Under the pieces are notes generated by a model. It was given only the letters and a program-made list of their open reading frames with translations. It searched no databases and was not told the origin of the DNA. Below are positions 10,415 to 21,256 of a stretch of 64,000 nt of DNA, one piece after another; position 1 is the first letter of the stretch, and the number at the start of each line of letters is the position of its first letter. The stretch is from Rapana venosa. Its lineage: Eukaryota; Mollusca; Gastropoda; Neogastropoda; Muricidae. Both the position numbers and the translations under genes were made by a program. The stretch lies in NCBI GenBank assembly GCA_028751875.1, contig CM054144.1:446985-510984 (forward strand). Direction: 5' to 3'.

Positions 10415-10668
10415 CAGCAGCAGCATAGCGTGGTGATTGATGATGCCGCTGTCCTGATGACCCACACAGAACATAGCGTGGTGATTGATGATGCCTCTGT
10501 CCTGATCACCCACACAGCACATAGCGTGGTGATTGATGATGCCTCTGTCCTGATGACCCACACAGCACATAGCGTGGTGATTGATGATGCCTCTGTCCTG
10601 ATCACCCACACAGAACATAGCGTGGTGATTGATGATGCCGCTGTCCTGATGACCCACACAGCAACACG
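10415..10668. repeat. 48-bp tandem repeat, five copies
   Basis: Five units carrying CATAGCGTGGTGATTGATGA and TGTCCTGATGACCCACACAG, with G/T and G/C variants at a few positions. The unit is a multiple of three, so frames stay open on both strands. One frame reads HSVVIDDAAVLMTHTE per unit. No start context or host gene was found, so it is not called coding. Confidence 0.93.
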
Positions 10669-10796
10669 CCTGTAAAACCCGGGGGGAGGGGGGGGCGACT
10701 TTTTTCGGGGGTAAAACAAAACAAACAAACAAAAACTCCCGCTCGCTTGTTCATCGTTTTAAAACTGCTTTTCCTATGTTTGTTGTTTGATTTTTA

Positions 10797-10836
10797 ATTT
10801 TTTTTTTTTTTTTTTTTTTTTTGGGGGGGGGGGGGG
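10797..10836. repeat. Poly-T followed by poly-G tract
   Basis: About 25 T residues followed directly by 14 G residues. The length is likely to be unreliable in the assembly. Confidence 0.9.
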
Positions 10837-11100
10837 TGTCGGCGATATGCGGTGTTTGTAATAGTGATTGTCCATGTGTTATTATCCTAAAATTCCTCGT
10901 ACTCATTATGTATGCATGTTTGTCTGTCAGTCTATAATACGTGTGTGTGCGAATTAAATTTATGTCTGATATAGGCATACATTTACAGGGATCTATCAAC
11001 TAGACAGGCCAAAAGAAATGATATACATGTACAGTCTGGTCACTCCCAAGAAATGTGTAAGCGATTGGTGTGCTGGACAGGGGTCAACTGGCTGTCATCT

Positions 11101-12361
11101 GGCTGTGTTGTGCTGTGCTGTGCTGTGTTGTGCTGTGTTGTGCTGTGCTGTGCTGTGCTGTGGTGTGGTGTGCTGTGTTGTGCTGTGTTGTGCTGTGCTG
11201 TCATGTGCTGGCTGTGTTGTGCTGTGTTGTGCTGTGCTGTGCTGTGTTGTGCTGTGCTGTGTGTGCTGTGTGTGCTGTGTTGTGCTGTGCTGTGTTGTGC
11301 TGTGTTGTGCTGTGCTGTGTTGTGCTGTGTTGCTGTGGTTGTGCTGTGCTGTGTTGTGTGTGCTGTGCTGTTGTGCTGTGTTGTGCTGTGCTGTGCTGTG
11401 TGTGTTGTGCTGTGCTGTGTGTGTGTTGTGTGTGCTGTGTTGGTGTTGTGCTGTGTTGTGTTGTGCTGTGTGCTGTGTGTGTTGTGCTGTGCTGTGTTGT
11501 GCTGTGTTGTGCTGTGTTGTGTTGTGCTGTGTTGTGCTGTGTTGTGTGTGCTTGTTGTGGCTGTGTGTGCTGTGTTTGTGTTGTTCTGTGTTGTGTGTGT
11601 GCTGTGTGTGCTGGCTGTGTTGTGCTGTGTGTGTGTTTGTGCTTGTGTGTGGTGTTGATGTGCTGTGTTGTGCTGTGCTTGTTTGTGTTGTGCGTGGCTG
11701 TGTTGTGCTTGGTGCTGTTGTTTGTGCTGTGCTGTGTTGTGCTGTGTTGTGTTGTGCTGTTGCTGTTTTGTGCTTGTGTTGTGTTCTGTGTGTGTGTTTG
11801 CTTGGTGTTTGTCTGTGCTGATGTTTGTGTTGTCTGTGCTGTGTATGTGGATGTGTTGTGCTGTGTTGTTTGTGCTGTGTTGTGCTGGTGTTGTGCTGTT
11901 GTGTTGTGCTGTGTGTGTGTGTGCTGTTGCGTGTGTTGTGTTTGTGTCTGGTGCTGTTGTGTCCTGTGCTGTGCTGTTTGTATGTGCTGTGCTGTGCTGT
12001 TGTGCTGTGCTGATGCTGTGTTGTGTTGTCCTGTGTTGTGTTGTGCTGTGTTGTATTGTGTTGTCTGTGTTGTTGTGCGTGATGTGTTTTTGTCTGTCCT
12101 GTCCTGTGTTGTGCTGTGCTGTCTGTCATCTGTTGCTTGCTGGTTGTGCTGTCTGTGTGTTTGCTGAGTTGTGCTGTGTGTTGCTGTGCTGTGTGTCTGT
12201 GTTATGTGCTGTGCTGTCTTGTGTCCTGTCTGTGTTGTGCTGTGGTGTGCTGTGCTGTGGTGCCTGTGGTTTTGCTGTGCTGTGCTGTGCTACTGTGTGT
12301 TTGCTGTGCTGTGCTGTGTTGTGCTGTGGTGTGCTGTGCTGTGGTGTGCTGTGCTGTCACG
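11101..12361. repeat. TGTGCTGTGT pentamer-based low-complexity array
   Basis: About 1.26 kb built from GTGCT, GTGTT and GTGGT pentamers with little else, strongly strand-asymmetric (G and T on the top strand). The cysteine/valine/leucine-rich frames across it, and the histidine/threonine-rich frame on the other strand, are artefacts. A related (TACTG)n patch lies at 12781-12900. Confidence 0.95.
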
Positions 12362-12465
12362 TCAAGTACAATATTTATTTCCAGATGGTATACTTAATAA
12401 GCAATGCATTTGCTTTTTTCATCAAGCCATCTATCTAAGAACAAAATTCTTCATGACTATACTGA
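12362..12465 (-). mobile_element. Interspersed element 3' end (unclassified)
   Basis: The block from TTATTTCCAGATGGTA through GCATTTGCTTTTTTCATCAA to GCCATCTATCTAA recurs at 18010-18085 next to a different microsatellite. This shows an interspersed repeat, probably the 3' end of a LINE read on the minus strand. No coding part is present at either copy. Confidence 0.55.
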
Positions 12466-12780
12466 AATACTACATTATTGCAACCTTTACCAATAACCTG
12501 AACCAGTGAAAAGAGGGAAATCAATAAACTAATACATTGGAAAATATAAATTACACACATATACATACACACGCACACACATACTCATACACGCCTGCGC
12601 GCGTGTGCGCATGGGTACACACGCACACACTTAGGTAAAGAATGTTTTAAGAATCAAAAAAAAACATCATAAAACGTCAAGACAAACAAATTACTTCATC
12701 TACTATATCATCCATTCCATTCTTTCACGTTCATACTTTAGAACATAAAAAGGTAGTAAGAAAATACTAGGCATCCATTG

Positions 12781-12900
12781 CTGTGGTGTGCTGTACTGTA
12801 CCTGTACTGTACTGTACTGTGCTGTGCTGTACTGTACTGTACTGTACTGTACTGTGTTGTGTAGTGTTGTGCTGTGCTGTGCTGTCCTGTGCTGTCCTGT
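12781..12900. repeat. (TACTG)n and (TGCTG)n tract
   Basis: Pentamer repeats similar to the 11101-12361 array but with TACTG units. Confidence 0.9.
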
Positions 12901-12988
12901 GAATGGTTCCATTGTGGCTGTTCACAGCATTCAACCCCACAAAAACATCAGTTACTTCCCCTTTGGTTTGCTACGGCTTCCTTCAGCC

Positions 12989-12998
12989 ATCCCCCCCC

Positions 12999-13029
<31 letters not shown>

Positions 13030-13107
13030 ACGATGAAAAAAAGTTGTGTAAACTTAATCTTTTACCCTCAATAAAGATAATTTTAACTTGACTTGACTTG
13101 ACTTGAC

Positions 13108-13184
<77 letters not shown>

Positions 13185-13185
13185 A
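12989..13185. repeat. Poly-C, (CA)n, (TTGAC)n and (GA)n cluster
   Basis: Poly-C at 12990-13014, CA to 13030, then a block ending TTTTACCCTCAATAAAG followed by ACTTG pentamers (13088-13108), then GA dinucleotides. The CCCTCAATAAAG block with a TTGAC tail recurs in similar form at 18650-18690. It looks like a retroelement 3' end with a pentamer tail. Confidence 0.75.
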
Positions 13186-13876
13186 GTAACACAGAGATTG
13201 TTCTAACAAGGCAACTTTCTGGTATACCAAGAGACAGATGTAGAATCTATGTCAGGTGTAAAAGCCGCAATGCCAGATACAAGACTGGAGTAAAAACACG
13301 AATACAAGATTGATGCAAGACAGGTGTTGTTACAAAAATAAATATCAACATGAATACAAGACTGATACAAGACAGGTGTTGTAACAAAATATCAACATGA
13401 ATACGAGACAGGCATAAAGCATGTGTTGTAGGGGGGGTAGGTTCCGGATAGGGGCATGTTAGGACACTGGCACTCAAAGGAATAATGATGAGGCCACGCA
13501 GGGGTGTTATGGTACCATTTTTTATTTTATCTACCAAACAACACACACTTCAAGATAAAATTCAGGTAACTACTTTATCTATATTTAACCAGGTACATGA
13601 AAGGCACACAACAGCAAATAGCTATAATTATTGTAGTCTAGCCGAATTCAGAAAACCAATGTCCTGTCATCACTGTACACCAGCTAACTAATCCTAGGGA
13701 AACAACACAGAGTGTGCAACTGTTAATACACAACCCAAACTAAAACATGACCAGGAAAACCCTTTCCTCAATACTCTCAACTGACATTATCTTAATAATG
13801 TCCACAGAACTTAGTCTATACTCAGATCCTTGACAATATTGGTCCCTATCATATCCTATGGATATTATAGCACAAG

Positions 13877-13926
<50 letters not shown>

Positions 13927-15950
13927 AAGAGGGAGAGGGGGGGGAGGTGAGGCAGAGACAGAGCAGGCACAATCTAGCGTGTCACAAAACCACATACAAA
14001 CTAACCACTTTTGACACCAATGACTAACCATACACATAGTCACACCTACATGTCAGACTGTCTAATAACTTTAGCAGGGCAGTTATCATAAAGGCCAAGC
14101 TAGTATTTGCTATTGTTGTCACACAAATCCTAAATTTTGAAGTCTGCAATTCTTTAAATGGTCAACTCTTATCTCAATCCAAGTTTGCCATATTAATCTA
14201 TCCCAATAGCTTTGTTACCAATCCACATTATTTTACCAGTGATCAATGGAATAATATTTATAAAATTCATCTCAATATAACACATCCATCAAATATTGAT
14301 TATTTACTCATAAATATTATACTTTTAATATGACCATCCGATCATAGAACAAATCCAAAATCACACAATTAAATAGTAAAAGTCTCATGACTTACGCCAA
14401 CTTTCATGGTAAAGCAACTACACACACTTTCATGGAACCAGTTACAAAATTCAGTCATTAACTAAATGTAGCTACTACACACAAATGAAATTCACTTATT
14501 AAATCAGCTTTCAAATTAATAAATCTCCTTAACCAACAACCTATATCAAAAAGAAAACTTCTCACTTACAGCTCAAGCAGAACAAGACTGCTGATTTGTG
14601 TCTGAGACATTCTTCAAGTTTCACCACACAACAGCCTGTCTAAGAAGAAGAGTGTGAAGCACCAGACAGCCAGCAAGAGAATGACTTTAAAACACCATGT
14701 ACACCCTGTTAGCTTGGTTTTCTTGCTGGACTAGTAATTCCAACTGACCAATGAATACATCTGGAAACTGAGACTAGCAAATTCTGACCACACATCCAAA
14801 TCAGCTGACAAACAAATTTATTCACAAACTAAAATCAACCAATAGTCTGACTACATGACAAACTGTTGATTTACTAGAGAAAGGAGGAAAGAGAGAGGGG
14901 AAAGGGGGTGGGGGGTGCAATTCATCAATAAGGAGGCCCACAAGCCTGTTGAATAAGACCAGCTGTAGCAAGTTCTAAGGTGTTTATCCCATGACTGTTC
15001 CACTGGACACTCTACAACAATGCCTCAGGCTATGAATAGAGGGGACTCCATTGTAGCTGACAAAGGGACTGTTTAAGACAAAGGCTGAGCCACCAGCCTT
15101 GGGACTATAGGCTTACAGTGAGAACACTTAGCTACAACCATGGCACAGAGTTGCCAAGTCTTCTAGCTCACAGAGACATGCTGGACACTTAATGTGAGAG
15201 GTGTGACAGTACACAGGCCTCAATGAATTGCTAGGTCTCCCAGCCCACAGAGACACTTGGACACCTAAGCTGTGACAATTCCCACATGGATTGGTTGCCA
15301 AAGTTCTGAATTCACATAGACATGTTGGATACTAAACTGAAGAAAAGGGGTTGCCAACACAGACCTCAACTGGTTTCTTTAGATAAAGTCTCAAGTGGAC
15401 TAAAAGAAATCCCAAACCACAACCATGGGTATACAAACAGACCAGAAGTTTGTCCAAACAGCACACTGTAATATGAATTGACAGAGAAACCTTAACTCTT
15501 TCAGAGCTGGTAACCTCAGCAAATCATGAAGTCTGACCAGGTTAAACACATTCTTTCTAGAAAGGGAAGGGGGGGGGGGGGGGGGGAGGAAAGAGAGTTG
15601 TAATTCAAATGTAATAGTGGCAAAGTGCACAGTATAACACATGAATAAAAGATCATGCCATAAAAAATATATATGCATGGATCCATTCTTTGATTGAGCA
15701 TCAGTCTTCATGCAAAAATTTGAATACTGCTATAAATCATAAATGATCAAATGGAGGAAGCTGGTTGCAACATCTTCAGTGGTGCCCCCACAGTCTACAA
15801 GACCACGGATAGGTGAAGGTGAAAGATACATTTTTTTTAAAATCAGTCAACAACAGCAATAACAACAACAACAGCAAAACACACAGGCAAAAAGCAATAG
15901 AATTTTTATCAATTAATTGCTGTAAAGCTGAAATACAGACATCATTTCAA
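13186..15950. other. AT-rich unique region, no gene seen
   Basis: It contains three degenerate 60-65-bp repeats (13270-13415, with AGACAGGTGTTGT), a GA microsatellite (13873-13925), a poly-G tract (15571-15590) and three decayed copies of a unit with CCACAGAGACA (15155-15370). No exon with convincing splice sites and no RT or endonuclease motif was found on either strand. Confidence 0.55.
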
Positions 15951-15954
15951 TCTG

Positions 15955-16335
15955 GAGATACATCGGAAGCCCACATGAACATGCACACTTACATACCGCC
16001 AATACTCTGGAGATATCACTGAAGCCCACATGAACATGCACACTTACATACCGCCAATACTCTGGAGATATCACTGAAGCCCACATGAACATGCACACTT
16101 GCACACCGCCAATACTCTGGAGATACCACTGAAGCCCACATGAACATGCACACTTGCACACCGCCAATACTCTGGAGATACCACTGAAGCCCATAAAACA
16201 TGCACACTTACATACCGCCAATATTCTGGAGATACCACTGAAGCCCATAAAACATGCACATTTACATACCGCCAATACTCTGGAGATACCACTGAAGCCC
16301 ACATGAACATGCACACTTACATACCGCCAATACTC
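15955..16335. repeat. 55-bp tandem repeat, about seven copies
   Basis: Units contain GAAGCCCACATGAACATGCA, CTTACATACCGCCAATAC and TCTGGAGATA. Two units lack part of the ACATGAA segment. Cysteine-rich minus-strand frames are repeat translations. Confidence 0.93.
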
Positions 16336-16779
16336 CTAAACCAGTACACTCAGCCCAATGAAGAGAAGAAAAAATAACAAGAAAACAAACTGTTTTAAGA
16401 TGCATCACTACTTGCAATAAACATTACTCAAAGCAGTTAAATACAATTATGAACATGCACATTTGCATTGCAGCAAAATGCAATCATCGCTACATAAAGT
16501 ATAACCCTCAGAAGAAAAAAAGAATGCAACAACAACAACAATGCAACGCAAAACAAAACAAAACCAAAAAACACACAAATATTCAAACAACTGTTAACAT
16601 GTGAACCATCGCCAAAGAACTATTGTACATGGCTTAAATACAGGCCAGGAAGCACAGACCCCACAACCAGTCCTCTCCAGTTCAGTCCTGTCCACACAGC
16701 ACCACCAGCAACAGAGGACATGAATAATTATTAGGGCTCTCACCTCCTCAGATTTTTAAATCTCAGATTAAAACTGTGC
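16336..16779. other. Unique AT-rich sequence, no gene seen
   Basis: A-rich sequence with short AAC-rich runs. Nothing recognisable on either strand. Confidence 0.55.
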
Positions 16780-16998
16780 AAGTCCCACTCCCCAACAAAC
16801 AATTACTCCAAAACACCTCAAACAATTACCTCAAAACACCTCAAACAATTACCCCAAACACCTCATACAATTACCACAAAACACCTCAAACAATTATAAA
16901 AAAAAAACCCTCAATGACCCCCAAACACCTCAAACAATTACCCCTAAAAACCTCATTGACCCCCAAACACCTCAAACAATTACCCCCAAACCCATTCT
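16780..16998. repeat. 20-27-bp minisatellite
   Basis: About nine degenerate units of AAACACCTCAAACAATTACC with variable A/C linkers. Confidence 0.88.
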
Positions 16999-16999
16999 T

Positions 17000-17558
17000 C
17001 AGAATGAAAAACCTCACCAAACATCACCACACAGCCTAGACCTAGAGTTGAAGAGACAATCAAGTCAATTCGTGAACAACATGGAAACAGGGACATAAAC
17101 ACAGGCATTCATTACATGAAGCCTGCAAAGACACAAGTACACTTATTCCAACATGCATCCTCTTGGGAAAAAAACAAAAACAACTTTGACACACCCTACA
17201 TTGTCATTGAACTTGTTCAGGTCATAAAAGTACATGAGACACAAACAAAAGGCTTGATGTAATAATTCAGCCTTCATTCATTCTTCACATAGGCCTACTG
17301 ACACATGCAGCAAGGTGAGGGAGGAAGCTGGTTCGAAGTGTGTTTGCTTTTTTGTCCCTTGCATTGTAGGATATATTCTCCCATAAAGCATCTACATCTC
17401 CATCAACACAATATGGTCAATTCATGTGCAGTATGTAGCATGGTGACATTGTGATTTTTGTACACATTTCAAAGTATCAATTTTTTGCAGGGATTTTTTT
17501 TAAGTGCCAAAAAAAAGGATGTAGAGATATAGTTATGTGAAGTCTCTTATTTTTTTAT
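17000..17558. other. Unique sequence, no gene seen
   Basis: No supported exon, RNA gene or repeat family was seen in this stretch. Confidence 0.55.
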
Positions 17559-17735
17559 TTTATTTTATTCTTTTATATCGAGGATAATGGAATAAGCACT
17601 TATGTGCTTTTTTACATCTAGTCCCCGTGTGTATGTGGTTTTGTAAATTCTGTCATCTGTTTCTACCGGCACACAATGGCCTACTCTTAAGAAAAGCGGA
17701 ACAGGATTTAACGTGGGTGCGCAAGATGTTCTTCA
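17559..17735 (-). mobile_element. SINE-A, 5'-truncated copy
   Basis: On the minus strand it carries the body from the TTAAATCCTG block through AGTAGGCCATTGTGTGCC to GGGGACTAGATGTAAAAAAG, with an AATAAAATAAAATAAA tail. The tRNA head is missing. It ends near 17735, next to unrelated sequence. Confidence 0.88.
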
Positions 17736-17925
17736 TTAGTACTAGAACAAAAGTAACAGAATAACAACAACCAAAACAAAAGTCCAGTTAAAAAACCAAC
17801 AACCAACAAACAGGTAGTGCTGCATTGCAGTGAGCTGGTTCCAAGTTGATAGATGGCAGTGCTGCTGAAGACAGGCCACCACTCCCACAGCATCCACACC
17901 ACTCACTGCCCAACTCCTCAAGAAT

Positions 17926-17929
<4 letters not shown>

Positions 17930-17966
<37 letters not shown>

Positions 17967-18217
17967 GTGTTGTGTGTGTGTGTGTGTGTGTGTGTTGTGT
18001 GGTGTGTGAAAGTCAAAGTTTTATTTTCAGATGGTACATTGAATAAGCAGTGCATTTGCTTTTTTTCATCAAGCCATCTATCTAAAGAGAAAGAAAAGAA
18101 AAGCGAGAATAAAAGATAATGTATATGCAGACGTAGAATAAAAAACCTAATCTATGGTAAATTATACAAATCAAACAAGAATGGACAATAACATATGCAT
18201 ATATGGAATTAAAAACA

Positions 18218-18301
<84 letters not shown>

Positions 18302-18320
18302 CGCGCATGTGTGTGTGTGC
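17930..18320. repeat. (GT)n microsatellites around a retroelement 3' end
   Basis: GT runs at 17933-18007 and 18222-18320 (the latter grading into GCGC) flank a second copy (18010-18085) of the interspersed block at 12362-12465. A further CG-rich alternating tract lies at 18503-18546. Confidence 0.9.
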
Positions 18321-18687
18321 GCATGTGTGTGTTAGTGGGAGGGGGGGGGGAGGGGTAGTAGCTTTCCTCATTTTGTTAATATAAAGACAACTTTAGCCAT
18401 AATCCCCTGCTTTCATGAGAACTGTATCCCTTAAAAAGAAATAAAACACATCTTTTTCCAATAACGCATTTCCATACACATGTGCTGGGACGCGTGCTCG
18501 CCAACGCGTGCGCGCCCGCGCGCGCGCGCGCGCGCACACACACACAATTACTTTTACAATTATGTCAAATTTCTTGATTTTTTGTTGTTGTTTGGTTTGT
18601 TTTGGTGAGGGCAGGATTAAAAACAAAGTTGTATACGTGTTAACTAAACCTTTTGCCCTCCTTAAAGGTAATTAATTTTGACTTGAC

Positions 18688-18725
<38 letters not shown>

Positions 18726-18743
18726 GTGGATCAGTGTTGGTAA

Positions 18744-18786
18744 AACCGAAACGAGAACTGTTTCCGAAAATAGAACTTTATAAATA
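18744..18786 (+). promoter_or_regulatory. Candidate core promoter: IRF-like motif and TATA box
   Basis: A TATAAATA box at 18779-18786 lies about 120 bp upstream of the ATG at 18904. This would place transcription start near 18810 with a 5' UTR of roughly 90 nt. About 30 bp further upstream, AACCGAAACGAGAACT (18744-18759) contains a perfect AANNGAAA IRF core, and TTTCCGAAAA follows at 18761. These are motif matches only. Their link to interferon-type control is an inference from the kind of gene downstream. Confidence 0.45.
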
Positions 18787-18903
18787 GCTTCGGGAATTCA
18801 GGTTCGATTCATAGTTGGGTGCACGCCATCTTTAAATTCTGAGAAAAGCAGGAAGTTTTGTTTCCATGCAACAATGAACTGAAACCAGTGCACAGAGGCC
18901 AAG

Positions 18904-18939
18904 ATGGCATCACAGTGGATCAACCCTGTCATTGTGAAG
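18904..18939 (+). CDS. Exon 1 of the RRM/KH-like multidomain gene (PARP10/14-like)
   Basis: The ATG has a strong context (A at -3, G at +4). Twelve codons encode MASQWINPVIVK and end in phase 0 at a G|GTATGC donor. Exon 2 at 34418 starts in phase 0 with NLP, so the junction creates VIVKNLP, a typical first strand of an RRM (RNP2) motif. That match across a 15.5-kb intron is the main reason for joining the two exons. The intron contains many mobile elements. The whole model gives 570 codons in eight exons with all phases consistent, and the 3' part of the gene was not found. Confidence 0.6.
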
Positions 18940-19413
18940 GTATGCACCACTTACAGCCTCTTCCACTGATCGTTTAGTATTCCGTTTCGGTGTTAGAATC
19001 AGTGTATTCTCATCGTTCGTCCGACATTATTGTCAAAATGTGAATGATCGATTTATCTTCGAATTCTGAAAATGCTTCATACTCTAGGTGTCCGACATTA
19101 TTCCGAATAAATTATGAGGAGTTAAGTCGCCAGCAGCTGTACTGATGGTATGATACGGTTAGATGATAGATCAGCATCGTGATCCTGATAGTGTAGCCTG
19201 TGTATATGACACACGCTAAGAGACTTTACCAAGAGGAGCGAACAAAGTTCAGTAACTTGGGACCATGATGATGTAGGCTAGGGATAAATTATCCAACCAA
19301 GAACTTGAAGACTGGGTGTGCCTCCTGTAAACTCTGACAAACCATCTGTTGGAACCTTCAGTTTGTATCAACAATATATACATGTATGATTATATACATT
19401 CATGCACATCTTC

Positions 19414-19424
<11 letters not shown>

Positions 19425-19484
<60 letters not shown>

Positions 19485-19490
19485 CACTAC
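19425..19490. repeat. (TTA)n-(CTA)n microsatellite
   Basis: TTA triplets change to CTA triplets at about 19447. Confidence 0.93.
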
Positions 19491-19619
19491 CATATTATTA
19501 GCCTAGATCATGATTTTTATCTTCAGACCACTATGCAGAGGTAATATAAAAAAAAGAAATCCTAATACTGGTAGACTTGATCTATGGTGCAGATTGCATA
19601 CCAGTGTGCATGCTGGGTA

Positions 19620-19760
19620 TATCATAACCAAAATGTATATCTATGACTGTCTACAAAAACATGAATGAGGAAGTTTCAACAGCTTTAACCAATATTTAAT
19701 ACATTTCACAAAAGTTCTTGTATATCTTCCTGTCTCTCCATATATAGTAGCTACTGTACT
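19620..19760 (-). mobile_element. Inverted piece of LINE-A (foldback arm)
   Basis: This segment is the reverse complement of 19800-19920: AGTTTCAACAGCTTTAACCA here pairs with TGGTTAAAGCTGTTGAAACT there. Both correspond to LINE-A sequence around 45655-45775. A further partial direct copy (ATATGGAGAGACAGG, ACTTTTGTGAAATGTA) sits between the arms. Confidence 0.85.
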
Positions 19761-21124
19761 ATATGGAGAGACAGGAAAATAACAACTTTTGTGAAATGTA
19801 TACTGTACTATATGGAAAGACAGGAAGATATCCTTTATATATAAGAACTTTTGTGAAATGTATTAAATATTGGTTAAAGCTGTTGAAACTTCCTCATTCA
19901 CGTTTTTGTAGACAGTCATAGGATATGTTGATTACACAGATGGAATTGGGGAAAGAGAATTGGGCATATCAAGTTAAAAGAGTTTTGTCCGAGCATGGCT
20001 TTGGGATTGTGTGGATGTCTCAGGAAGTAGGTAATGAACATCAGTTTCTTTGGGAATTTAAAGATAGGCTTATTTGCTTTTTTAAACAAAACTGGCACTC
20101 AGATATGGAGAGTAAAAATAAATATAGCTGGTTCTTTTCTTTCAAATCCGTCTTTCAGACAGAAAAATATTTGACAGTAATCACTGATAAATGGCACAGA
20201 CCTAATTATTCTCGATTCAGGTTAAGAACACTGGGTTTCAATGCTAACAAAAGATGGTTCCAGACTGAGACATCCATGCAACTACCATGTCCATTATGTG
20301 GTCACAGTGTTGATGATGAAATTCATTTTGTTTCAATGTAAATCATATGAAACTATAGTAAGAAACATAATTTTCTAAATCTACAAACAACAGAAAGCCA
20401 AGATATCAATAATGTATGGAATTTATATAGCACTGAATCTTGTAAAGCAACAAATCAAAGCGCTCAGATGACTTTTTTAAATTATTATTTTAATTATTTT
20501 TTTTATTTATGCGTGTGTATGCGGTTTTTTTAATTTTGTCATCTGTTCCCACCGGCACACAATGGCCTACTCTTTCGAATAGCGGAACAGGATTTAATGT
20601 GTGGGCAAGATGTTCTGCATGCATTCGCACACGGGCCTCGGTTTATAGTCTCCACCGAAGGACTTTGATATTGTTTCTATTTTGTCGTCTGAGAAGGAAG
20701 ATGTTATTGAATCTGTAGCTAACTGTGTTGCAGAGGCACAGAAGTTAAGACAAAGTCATGTCAGCACCAATTGTACCTGTATATAATGATACAGTTACTT
20801 TGGAGAGCAATGTATTCTCAAATAAGCAGATTTAAAAGGGAAAAAAAGTTGATATTGATAAAATTTAATTTGAATGGATGGTCAATTCAAAAGTTGCTGT
20901 TGCACTTCAGTTTGATTTTCCTTTTTCTTTTCTTTGGTATGTGCTAGGATTTGTAACTGTTTAGATGCCAATGTTATAATTCAGTTTGTCACAAGTGGAT
21001 GGATCCTTTATTTTTACCTAACTTAATTGTACTGGTTATGTATTTAACCTTCTATTGATGAAAAATATGTGTTACCTCCCTAGTCAAAAGGCCCAGTTCA
21101 GCAATGACAATAAATTGCTAAAGT
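19761..21124 (+). pseudogene. LINE-A, 5'-truncated copy (C-terminal ORF2 and 3' UTR)
   Basis: From about 19925 it encodes the C-terminal part of LINE-A ORF2: HGFGIVWMSQEVGNE, then the zinc-knuckle CPLCGHSVDDEIHF, then after an interruption the end QKLRQSHVSTN with a stop near 20788. It closely matches the copy at 45041-45580 on the other strand. The frame is broken at about 20337 and by the element at 20395-20668. The 3' UTR ends with AATGACAATAAATTGCTAAA at 21104-21123 and then (TC)n. Its 5' side is a foldback rather than a simple truncation. Confidence 0.88.
20395..20668 (-). mobile_element. Chimeric SINE inserted in the LINE-A copy
   Basis: It splits LINE-A ORF2, with GATAT on both sides as a short target duplication. 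On the minus strand it starts at the SINE-A body (CAAAGTCCTTCGG), runs through GTAGGCCATTGTGTGCCGG to ACCGCATACACACGC, and then lacks the usual SINE-A tail. Instead it ends with GAGCGCTTTGATTTGTTGCT and ATATAAATTCCATACATTAT, the tail of the V-SINE-like element at 53281 and of the L2-like LINEs. It could be one chimeric element or two adjacent insertions. Confidence 0.7.
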
Positions 21125-21180
21125 CTCTCTCTCTCTCTGTCTCTCTCTCTGTATTGTGGCCTAAGGCTGATGTGCAATTA

Positions 21181-21250
<70 letters not shown>
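21125..21250. repeat. (TC)n microsatellites around a TATTGTGGCCTAAGGC block
   Basis: Two TC tracts flank the block TGTATTGTGGCCTAAGGC (about 21150). The same block, also between C/T tracts, occurs at 50818-50850, so it is part of an interspersed repeat. Confidence 0.85.

Positions 21251-21256
<6 letters not shown>

Noticed and set aside
11018..12509. Long cysteine/valine/leucine-rich open frames, and a His/Thr-rich frame on the other strand
   Set aside because: They are translations of a GTGCT/GTGTT low-complexity array, open in several frames at once, without start context or splice sites.
13186..17558. A hidden autonomous retrotransposon in the AT-rich region
   Set aside because: No RT, integrase, endonuclease or gag motif was found in any frame; only decayed short repeats.
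18805..18825. Box-B-like GGTTCGATTC upstream of exon 1
   Set aside because: No box A at the right distance and no SINE body. Probably chance in the 5' UTR.
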